A program made the position numbers and the translations under genes. From Symbiodinium kawagutii (Eukaryota; Sar; Dinophyceae; Suessiales; Symbiodiniaceae), in NCBI GenBank assembly GCA_009767595.1, contig VSDK01018159.1, positions 9,512 through 73,511 on the forward strand: a stretch of 64,000 nt of DNA. The letters run 5' to 3'. The notes below the pieces were generated by a model. It did no database searches, was not told where the DNA came from, and was given only the letters and a program-made list of their open reading frames with translations. Below are positions 44,650 to 54,328 of the stretch, piece by piece. Position 1 is the first letter of the stretch; each line of letters starts with the position of its first letter.

Positions 44650-47600
44650 TGCGTCGTGGTTGTGTAGACAAGTTGTCCTGATTGTCTAGCCGGTTTGTCC
44701 AGCCCTTTCAAAAAGCATAGAGCACCAACTACAAACAAATTCACTGGCTTCATGTCTGCAAATGTCTTGTAGCAAGAACGAACTTCCGGTACACATTTCA
44801 CTGGCATTGAGCTGCGACGTGTCTGTGGCAATTTTCCACAGTTCATCCGACGCATCCCCCTCTCCGTTTGCTTGAAAAGTGATGGCATCTACCATCATCC
44901 TTTGACACTCTTCATGAACAGGCTGGCGGCAAATGACACACAGTAAAAGGCCTGCACGGCCTGCACTGCTGGAAGCCGCACGGTGTACACACTGGCTCCC
45001 CAAAAGGCAATAGATGTCTGCGTCATCCATGTCAACCTTGGCAAGCAGCTCATCGCACATGCTGTGGTTGAATCTGAAAATATGGAATACTTGTTTTGTT
45101 TTTTTTTCGAAATTCACTAATGAGTCATGAGGAATCATGAGCTGTTGACAGTCTAGAAGCCATATGCTTACATTGCTTGACAATTTAACCATCGACACGC
45201 AAACCAATGAATAAAAACAATATTACATCCTTGTTGCCATCCCTGCGAGCAGCCCTTAGGCCCTTTGGATTCTGTGAACGAAACCCGCAATTCTTAGTTT
45301 TCAGAATTATGAGACATAAACTCCGAGTTTTGAAAAGTTCGGTGAATAGTGAATAGACAATAAACTATGCTATGCCTGATGTTTCACTTGTTCCCGATGC
45401 CACATCCACCAGCGGTCAAAAGTTCGACCAAATGACTGTGTTTGGTACTGCGCCTGCTGATCGCAGGCTGTCAAGCAGTTGCAAATATATATTCAACTGA
45501 ACGGGCAACTCGTTGCGCAAGTATTTGGGCCTCACCATTTCCACAGGGATGCAGTTCAGCAGAACTGTGTAGGATTGCGTCTTCTCACTGCGCCTATCTT
45601 TTGAATCATCGAACAACATCGAAACATCTTGGGACATGGCCTTTGGCATGTACATGAGCTGGCTGCTTCTTTGGCTTTGTGAATTCAAGTCATTGAGCCA
45701 GCGTCCAGATTCCATTGGAGCATCCCAAAATATCAGTTTGTAAGACACCGTCGTTTGAATGTCCTCCTCAAGCGGTTCCGACTGCGTTTGCGCAGTTTCC
45801 ACACTTGGTGTTTCTTCCGCAACCTCAACCAAAGACACGCAATCCTTCCCAACGGCTTTCTCTTGACAACCCGATGCCCAGACAGCAACTCGCAAGAACA
45901 CAGTTACTTCAGCGGCCCATTTCATCAGAATTTGGCTGCACTGTGCAGCTTGCAACGCCACATGGGAATCTGGCAGGGATGACGATGAAGCGTTGGCACT
46001 GTCACTGCTTTTAGTAGAGGCAGGTTGGCTGCTAGCAGTTTGCTTACAGGATGCAGGTGCAGCAAGCGTGTGCAATTCAACCAGTTCCATCTCTGTTGCA
46101 ACCTCATCCTCCAGCAAAAATTCGGAATTGATTTTCGGCTTTTCTGCATGGGAAGAAGATGAAGCCGATGATGCTGAATTTGCTGCCGCTGCAGCAGACC
46201 TTATTTGAAGGAAGAGATCAAAAGCACGCAACAGGCAGAGGTCACATCGATGAACCAGATTAGGGATGGCGCAAGTAAGAACAATGTCATTGAATCATTG
46301 AACAATGTTCATGATGTCTGAGTTAGCCTGGGTTAGCCACTGGTATCTCAACATTATTTGTATGTGTGTGCATCGTTGGTCAAAACCACACTTATTGCAT
46401 TGTACAACTCTGTACAACCAATGATGGTTTCAAACGCAAAAAATCCCCATGTCTTCTTTACTATGCCATTGGCTTGGGACTGGCACTGGAACAGGAGAAC
46501 TAATCAAGGACAAACAACTTTTGAGAAGGAAGAGAATCATTGCACACAGATTGCGCTTGCTCCAAAAGATGTTGAAGATCTGGATCATGCGGGCAGGTTG
46601 TGCCCTCTTCGTTTTCTTCATCCATATTTGATTCATCAACAGCCATTCCATCCAAGAGATCCCGCGCAAGAGCTTCCAAAATTTCTTCATCAGTCGCAGA
46701 TGTTACTTGGCCTTTCTTAGGCACTCCAAGGTCCGGCATCTTTCTATGTTTTGCAGTGCCAGTTCGACCATGACACTTGCAACCGAAAACTAGGTTGCAA
46801 TCCAAAGGAATGCGTTCCAGCACTTTTGCTTGTCCAACACAGCAACCATGCCCCCATGAAACCCGCCAGACTTCACAATTAATCTGCAACATATCAGCAT
46901 TGCACGCATCATGCAAAATGTTCATAGTTTGCAATGAGTCTGTGTGCTTGACAGGAGTGATGACCTTGATGTAGAAATGCTTCTCAACGCAATCCTCCAA
47001 ACTCTGGCTGCGCAACTCAACAACATCCCCAGCTTCTGAAATTAGCTGACACTCAGCCCAAAACACTTTGGAATAATGCTGGAGAGAAATCACACCAATG
47101 TACAACACAGTTTTTGTTGTCAAGGTTTTGTCATCATCCTCATCAGTTCCTGTCAGCTGTGGCATCGACACGCCTAGAAAGCAAAAGCAGAGCCCCTCCG
47201 TCGGTTTCAATGGAAAACCCTTCTTTTTTGAAATCCCCTGGAGCAGCAACAACATCTTAGCATGGCACATCTCTGGCGTGCGGCGACGGGGCCGGTCGTT
47301 GGCATTGCTGCTCTTGGCGGTAGGCCTGCCAATGATAGGAACAATGGTTCCTTCTCGGAAAGCTGCCTGATCATCTTGCAACGGCTGGCACTCTGGCTCT
47401 TCCTCCAGGGCTTGGAGGCAACAAGCGAATCTGCCACGGAAGACATCCACTCTTTGGTACGTTCATGTTGTTCAGTAGCAGTGTCCAAAAGACTCGATCT
47501 GTCAGCAGCTGTTGCGCCAAATTGACGAACATATGTTTTAACGTTCAGCCTGGAAGACAACAAAGGGATGTGCAAATTTGGCGCAGCACGGCACATGAGC

Positions 47601-50600
47601 TTAATAGTTGAATTGAGTCCTTCCACTGCCTGAGTGTCTAACCTCATCGCGTTGAACAGCAATTCAACGAAAGTTTTCAATTTTTCGTTCAACAACCCAG
47701 TGCGCACACAAGCCTCCAACTCCGATGGAAATGCTTTGCCAATTTTGCACATGTGCTTTTGGATTGATCTGTGCATTAGTTCCGCAGCTGAACAATTGGC
47801 AGGAAGCGGGTCCTGCTCATTGATCGTTGCATCTAGATCCAGAAGTTCTTGGGCAACCTGCTTCCTTTGGTCAGAGACTGTTTCTGGCCGGTGGAGTAGC
47901 CATGCCAACTTTAAAGGAAAGGCTCTTGTTTTGTCAACAATCCTTCTGATGAAATCAGCATTGCATTGGAGCAACGAAAAGTTCGCCAAATTCCAGTAAC
48001 AACCATTGACCAACTCAAGCCAGGGCTCAGGTGAATTGAGCAAAAAATCAAACTCAAGTAGAGCACGCGGGGCCATAGAAACCACGAAGTTGAAAATGGT
48101 CAAGTGGCCAGAGTGAAGACTCTTTCCATCCCACGCATTATCTTTGTTTTGCTTCATCAGGAAAGCCATTGCGTGGCTCACAGGACCTCTAGACGTGCTT
48201 CCAATCAGAAGGGCCGCCCAAAAACCATCGTCCTTCAAAGCAGCAACAGATTCTACAGTCCATTTCCCCACTTCCAACTGATATGTTCCGACATCATCAT
48301 CATCATCATCTGCTTTCTTGGAAACCGATTCAAGAAGTGATTTGGCTTTACGAAGAAGGGCTGCCTCATACACTGCTGTCAGCTCATCCCGTCCGCACTT
48401 CAACAGAAACTGTTCAATCGATTCAATGCTACCCCACCTGCCCCGCAAGGGCCGTGGAGGCAGAGCAGATGTAGCCACTTTGGCCCTTTCTTCTCCAAAC
48501 AACTGCTTCCAAGTAGCGCGGATCTTGGAACTGTTGCCCCAGGACCGCCAAGTATTCACCACTTTTGCGCACGATGCAAAATATGAAGGAAACTTTGCCA
48601 AGGATGCTCGAACAATGAGGTGAATCTGATGAAGCAAGCATGGCATATGGAAAAACAGTGCCCGTTGGTCGGGTTCCAACTCTGAGGAAATCATGCGAGC
48701 GCACCTGGCTTGATCTGGCCCGCTGTCGCTGGACATCACATAGACCCTGATCCTCCGATGCTCCCCCTGATCAGAAAGCTCATTGCTGGACCAGTTTCTG
48801 GTAATTCCAACACCTGGACTGCTTAGCCCCTGCTGTCAAAAAAACTTCTATTGTATGTTTGTCCCATTGTCCCTAACTTTTTATGTTCAGTAATGTGACT
48901 GCTTGAAACACAATTTGCCTATGAAGAGAAACAGTGACACCATGAAATCACCAAATCACATGTGATGATATGGGTCACTTGACATTGGCCAACTTTACAC
49001 ATCAGACATGTTAAAGTTAAAGGATACCAAAACACACCCTGCGCATCCCAGTAATGACATCACACACCAGACATCCCGAAAACCTGGTGCATTGCATCTT
49101 TCTTTCACCCATTACGATGTCTTGATGTTGCAGTTATGTTGCATGTTTTGTTGATGGCAAACTGACAAAACAACACAGGTGTAGGTGTCGGTGTAGGGCA
49201 AATATCCCAATACCAAGCAGATCATCAAGGCCAAACCAATTCCCAAACTCGAAAATTCCAAAGACTGACTGAGAATTGATAATGGAAACCGACGGAAAAT
49301 ATTATACACAAAACAGAAATGAAACCATGTGACTCTGAAGCTGCTTCTGGTACATCTGGTAGATGATGCTGGCAGTAACCGATTCGGGAAGCATTTGGAC
49401 ATCGGCTAAGCATTGTCGCATCAGAATTTTGCAACCATTCGCACCATCCTCCTGATGAGGCAAAACATAGGCAGATCGAACAACGCAAGTGTGTACCTTC
49501 GAGGATTGAACAACGCTGGAATTTGTTGCGTCCCCACTGAATCCTTGAAATTCAAAGCAATCAAGCAATTGTTCTTTTGGTAAGTCTGCAATAGCATTGC
49601 TTGCCTGCTCATGGAAATCACAATGAGCTGCAAGAATGGAAGAGGAAAACATGTGTTCCCAGGCACAGCACGTTTGCCTGGACGATTCTGCATCCAATGT
49701 TTGCAATGTTGCAATGGTTCCACCGTGTCCCAAATTTCTGCTGAGTGCCAACTTGTAGCCCCCACGAATGGTGAGTCTAGTTTTTTTTGCCCAAGTTTTG
49801 CGACGTTTGGAATAATGAACAATCCCATGCTTAAGTTGCTCAACAGTTGATTTGCATTTGATCAATTCTCCACGCAGAACAGAGGTTCTCTTTCGAAAAT
49901 ACTCTCTCGATTTTTGATTCCGATCTCGCTCTGAGATGAGGACCCTGACAAGAGATCGCATTTGACCAATGTCATGGGTATCAAAAGCTTGGTGGACTAG
50001 CTGCATGGCATCTTCGCTCTTCACATTTGACAAATTTGACGAATCGTCTTCCAGCTGCAGTTGTCGACTAGCTGAGGTATCTGGAGAATCCAAGGCCACC
50101 AAAGCTGAGACAGAACTGGGCGGTGAAAACGAGAGCTCTGACCGACGGTCTGACCGATCACTTTTGCTTGAAACAGAGAACGCACGGCTAATGCGCTTGG
50201 ATATAGGAAGCTCTACTTTAGGTGAACCATTGCTGTGCCTTGCAACGTCTTTGGACCTCAGAGCCGTTGCCACCTGGGCATCAATGTATTTCCAAAGATC
50301 TGTCGAAATGTTGTTAGAAAGAAATCCTGTCTGCTGCAAAAGTCCAGCAAGGTTCCATATGGTCAAATGACCTGAGAGTGAGTCTGAGTCCCCCAGCCGC
50401 AGCGCTGCAGCTTTGGCCGCCAATTCACGTTTCAACTTAGCAAAGTTCGTTTGGTCAAGGCTGCCATTCCTACAAATGACAAATTGGGCTGCTGCATTGA
50501 GCATGTCCTGGACTGACCTGAATTCGCAGCGGCATCGCTTCTGATCGAGGCCACTAAGGGAACTTGAACTCGAAGTTGGACACAAGTTCTCAGAAAGCCG

Positions 50601-50738
50601 AGCGTGAGAGTGCAAGGCCCGTGTCAACGCGGCGACCTCCTCTTCTGACTCTGCCATGCACAGCACCAGCCATAAAGCATTGTAATCAATGATGAAGAAA
50701 TTGTCACTTGATACATCATAAATGTTGGCGATATTCAT
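44650..50738 (-). CDS. Large multi-exon gene with transposase-like region and PHD-like zinc signature
   Basis: Exon 1 (ATG 50738 to about 49330) has a serine-rich, coiled-coil-prone middle and a segment RLTIRGGYKLALSRNLGHGG. Exon 2 (about 48825-47410) contains VMSSDSGPDQARCARM, FFHMPCLLHQIHLIV, VVNTWRSWG and PLRGRWGSIE, which recall hAT-type transposases, plus a D5 run. Exon 3 (about 47430-46530) follows in a shifted frame. Exon 4 (46199-45420) is acidic and alanine-rich, after an AATAAG acceptor. Exon 5 (45073 to about 44650) carries CVICRQPVHEEC (C-x2-C-x4-H-x2-C) followed 60 residues later by CSWC, with earlier cysteines, as in a PHD-type finger. Joining these exons rests on strand and spacing. 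Wording of this kind recurs, from memory, in repeated dinoflagellate genes, so a mobile origin is possible. Function is unknown. Confidence 0.45.
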
Positions 50739-50744
50739 GGTTGG

Positions 50745-51185
50745 TTGCCTGGAAATTCAATGATTGGTTGGCTGGGCGGTACTAACCCCCATGGCCTCTT
50801 ACACTTCAAACGTACATGTTTGCCAAGTGCTGTGTGGTTGCACGCATGCAACAAGGCTTATTTGGCAACATCGGCAACATGAATGGAAATAGCTGAATGA
50901 TTCAGTGATTCAATCCCTTTCGTTGTCCAAGATCCTGCCCGCTGTCAATAAAATGGCGACTGACGCTTCGGGTTTCATTTTGGCAGCACGCTCAAAATGA
51001 TTGCGTTCCAAATTCAAGTTTGTCAAATCTTTGGTGTTGTAATCGTCTCACATGATTCTTAACCTTTTACCAAAAACGCATTGTCCTCTAGAGCCACCAT
51101 ATGGAATGGACTGGACTGTTGCTGCAACGGTGCGTTGCAGGAACCCTTGAGTGGGGACGTCGGTTTCGGTCGATGGATCAAAGAT
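50745..51185. other. Intergenic, no recognisable gene
   Basis: No motif or repeat recognised upstream of the 50738 start. A promoter cannot be named: dinoflagellate promoters lack a reliable TATA signature. Confidence 0.4.
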
Positions 51186-51189
51186 GTAT

Positions 51190-51400
51190 TCAGAACTGCA
51201 AAAGTTCTATTCGGGAACTTATATCCGGAAACTGTAGGGTTGTATCCCGAAATTTAAACTCGGAAACTGCATGGTTGCGTTCCGAAACTTATATGCGTAA
51301 ACTGCAGGGTTGCATTCCCAAACTTGCATTCTGAAATTGTAGGGTTGTATGTATTCCAAAACTTTCACTGGAAACTGCAGGAATGTATTCAATCAAAGCT
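51190..51400. repeat. 35-38-bp minisatellite GGAAACTGCAGGGTTGTATTCCGAAACTT
   Basis: About six degenerate units alternate GGAAACTG(C/T)AGGGTTG(T/C)ATTCC with GAAACTTATAT. Confidence 0.8.
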
Positions 51401-51614
51401 GTTTCAAGCAATGGACTTGAAAAGAAGTTTTTATTGTTACTGTTACTGTTACTCAATTTTTGCTGAAGCACTGAAGCACCAATGTCATAAGATGACCCAT
51501 CAAATGTTCACACAGCCTCCGCGAAAAAAATCCGACGCATGATTCACATCACAGCTTTCTTCCGCACACGCGTGTGCTGCGCTGTCAAGTAAGCAAACCT
51601 GGGTGTTTTGACTT

Positions 51615-52098
51615 GCGATCAACATCAACAGCAACAGGAACATCAACATCACATTCAACACAGCGTCAACATCAACACAACATCGACATCAACATCAAAA
51701 CGAACATCAACAACAACATCAACTTCATCATCAACAGGCAGCAACACCAACATCAAGACCAACATCAAGACCAACACAACATCAACACCACCTTCAACAT
51801 CAACATCAAAATCAGCATCAAAATCAACGTCAACATTAAACTCAGCAAAATCAACATCAGCATCAAAATCAACATCATCCAAATGAACACCAAAACCCAA
51901 CATCAGCATCAACATCCACATCAATATCAGCATCCACATCAACATCAAACACCAACACCGAAAGGAACATCAAAATCAACATCAGCATCCAACCAACAAA
52001 ACATCAGCGTCATCATCAACATCAACATCAAAATCATCACAACATCAACACAGCACATCAACATCCATACCAACATCAACATCAACCTCAACATCAAC
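51615..52098. repeat. CATCAA hexamer-type satellite
   Basis: Nearly 500 bp is built of CAACATCAACATCAA with AAAATCAACATC variants. The long open frames on both strands follow from the six-base period and are not genes. Confidence 0.95.
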
Positions 52099-52099
52099 C

Positions 52100-52334
52100 A
52101 TCTTGTGGAGCCGACCCACTCTTCCCACTCTCCCACCCCACCCAACCCACCCACCCAGCCCCACTCCACCCCAATAAAATCACACGCTCCTTCGATGACA
52201 TGTGTCTTGACCGATGGACCGATGACAATCTTGTGGAACCGTTGACAATCTTGTGGAACCGACTCGCTCTTCCCCTTGAGCCCACCCTCCACCCCATCCG
52301 ACCCACCCAACCCCCCCACCCCCCACCTCCCACC
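52100..52334. repeat. Repeats of ACAATCTTGTGGAACCG and C-rich CCCACCC tracts
   Basis: The phrase ATCTTGTGGA(A/G)CCG(A)C(C/T) occurs three times, each time linked to a CCACTCTTCCC/CTCGCTCTTCCC and pyrimidine-rich block; the last block runs into the gap. Confidence 0.75.
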
Positions 52335-53017
52335 NNNNNNNNNNNNNNNNNNNNNNNNNNNNNNNNNNNNNNNNNNNNNNNNNNNNNNNNNNNNNNNNNN
52401 NNNNNNNNNNNNNNNNNNNNNNNNNNNNNNNNNNNNNNNNNNNNNNNNNNNNNNNNNNNNNNNNNNNNNNNNNNNNNNNNNNNNNNNNNNNNNNNNNNNN
52501 NNNNNNNNNNNNNNNNNNNNNNNNNNNNNNNNNNNNNNNNNNNNNNNNNNNNNNNNNNNNNNNNNNNNNNNNNNNNNNNNNNNNNNNNNNNNNNNNNNNN
52601 NNNNNNNNNNNNNNNNNNNNNNNNNNNNNNNNNNNNNNNNNNNNNNNNNNNNNNNNNNNNNNNNNNNNNNNNNNNNNNNNNNNNNNNNNNNNNNNNNNNN
52701 NNNNNNNNNNNNNNNNNNNNNNNNNNNNNNNNNNNNNNNNNNNNNNNNNNNNNNNNNNNNNNNNNNNNNNNNNNNNNNNNNNNNNNNNNNNNNNNNNNNN
52801 NNNNNNNNNNNNNNNNNNNNNNNNNNNNNNNNNNNNNNNNNNNNNNNNNNNNNNNNNNNNNNNNNNNNNNNNNNNNNNNNNNNNNNNNNNNNNNNNNNNN
52901 NNNNNNNNNNNNNNNNNNNNNNNNNNNNNNNNNNNNNNNNNNNNNNNNNNNNNNNNNNNNNNNNNNNNNNNNNNNNNNNNNNNNNNNNNNNNNNNNNNNN
53001 NNNNNNNNNNNNNNNNN
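52335..53017. other. Assembly gap (683 N)
   Basis: Unknown bases. The left edge is a C-rich repeat and the right edge is inside the 53/55-bp satellite, so the gap probably hides repeat sequence. ORFs running through it are meaningless. Confidence 1.
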
Positions 53018-53426
53018 ACAATCTGCCACCAAGCTGCGCATAGCGTTTGTTATGACCGCCTTTCTCTGACAGAATCTGCCACCAAGCTGTGCATAGCGTT
53101 TGTTATGACCGCCTTTCTCTTTCTTACAATCTGCCACAAAGCTGCGCATAGCGTTTGTTATGACCGCCTTTCTCTGACAGAATCTGCCACCAAGCTGTGC
53201 ATAGCGTTTGTTATGACCGCCTTTCTCTTTCTTACAATCTGCCACAAAGCTGCGCATAGCGTTTGTTATGGCCGCCTTTCTCTGGCAGAATCTGCCACAA
53301 AGCTGCGCATAGCGTTTGTTATGACCGCCTTTCTCTTTCAGAATCTGCCACAAAGCTGTGCATAGCGTTTGTGATGACCGCCTTTCTCTTACAATCTGCC
53401 ACAAAGCTGCGCATAGCGTTTGTTAT
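53018..53426. repeat. 53/55-bp satellite, left part
   Basis: Units of GCGTTTGTTATGACCGCCTTTCTCTGGCAGAATCTGCCACAAAGCTGCGCATA type alternate between a 53-bp form (CTGGCAGAATCTGCC or CTGACAG) and a 55-bp form (CTTTCTTACAATC(T/A)GCC). A 53+55 dimer is 108 bp, which keeps a 36-residue minus-strand frame open. The array is cut at 53426 by the copia element and resumes at 63279. Confidence 0.95.
53422..53426 (+). repeat. 5-bp target duplication of the copia element, left
   Basis: GTTAT, matching 63279-63283. Removing the element and one GTTAT restores a normal satellite unit (TTTGTTATGACCGCC). Confidence 0.85.
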
Positions 53427-53562
53427 CGCTGTGACATCAATTCTTCTTTTGAAAGCTAGGTCGTAGCATGGCTCCTTAGCAAGGATGATACACACCAAAT
53501 CGAGGGACTGTGATAGCCCCTTTTGAGTGCTCAAGAAAAAGAGAACCTGCGGCTCCGCTGTA
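53427..53562 (+). repeat. 5' LTR
   Basis: 136 bp, base-for-base the same as 63143-63278 by eye. It begins CGCTGTGACATCAATTC and ends CCTGCGGCTCCGCTGTA. Its ends are fixed by the target duplication and by the purine tract before the other copy. It is very short for an LTR. Confidence 0.9.
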
Positions 53563-54328
53563 GTTACCAATGCTAAAAACAATATAATCATGCTGCAAAT
53601 TAGTGCTTCCCAAAAGTGGTTACCAATGGCTATTAAGTATACCAAAAGTGATCATTGATTTCCAATGAATTTATACCAATGCTTACTATCATTAGAGTAA
53701 TCCAAAGACCCAAAATTCAGCACAACGTGGCTTATTGAAGAATCCTTCTTCCATCTGCCAGCGACGTACAGTCTCCCCTTTGTCCGGTCGGAATGGGATC
53801 CATTTTAGACTGGTTCCACCAAGCTGTTATCAGTCGGAATTTGTTGTGACCCCTTGTTTGAATATTCATGAGATGGATGCGGAACCAATCAATGACATGT
53901 CTGACATGTCTGACATTTCAAACGTTTCTCAACTTACATATATGTGTTATGTCATGTCTGAAAAACAAAGCACCACAATTCAGGCGGGTTTGGCTCTCTA
54001 GAGGATCACAATGACATGGAAATTCAAATCAGGAACAATCTGGCAAGTTGCACATACTTTGACAATGAATGGAATTGTGATCACGTACCACTGTGTACGG
54101 TCCGTGGGGGTATGTTCAGTCCATCCCATACTTTGCCATACCATACCTAGATTCTAACGACACTGCTAACAAGGCTGGCCCAACAGATCAAATTATCCTG
54201 AAATGACAACCTAGCAGCGGTTCGAGCTCCAAACAAGTCACTGAGTAATTTTCTACTTTGCGCTTCTGCTTCTTGTCAGATCCCTTCTGCTGTTTCTCTT
54301 TGTCCTTGGACATAGTGGATGGAAAAGG
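53563..54328 (+). other. Copia 5' leader
   Basis: Untranslated region between the 5' LTR and the polyprotein ATG. TTACCAATGC words repeat (53564, 53616, 53674). No TGG-initiated primer-binding site is obvious at its start. No other gene is seen. Confidence 0.6.

Noticed and set aside
51574..52245. 223-codon frame of Asn/Ile/His repeats
   Set aside because: It is a translation of the CATCAA satellite; the opposite strand is equally open.
51945..53404. Long open frames of 255-436 codons across the gap
   Set aside because: They are open only because the N stretch contains no stop codon.
53563..53640. tRNA primer-binding site after the 5' LTR
   Set aside because: The sequence starts GTTACCAATG; the nearest TGG (about 53614) is 50 bp away with no tRNA match I can justify.
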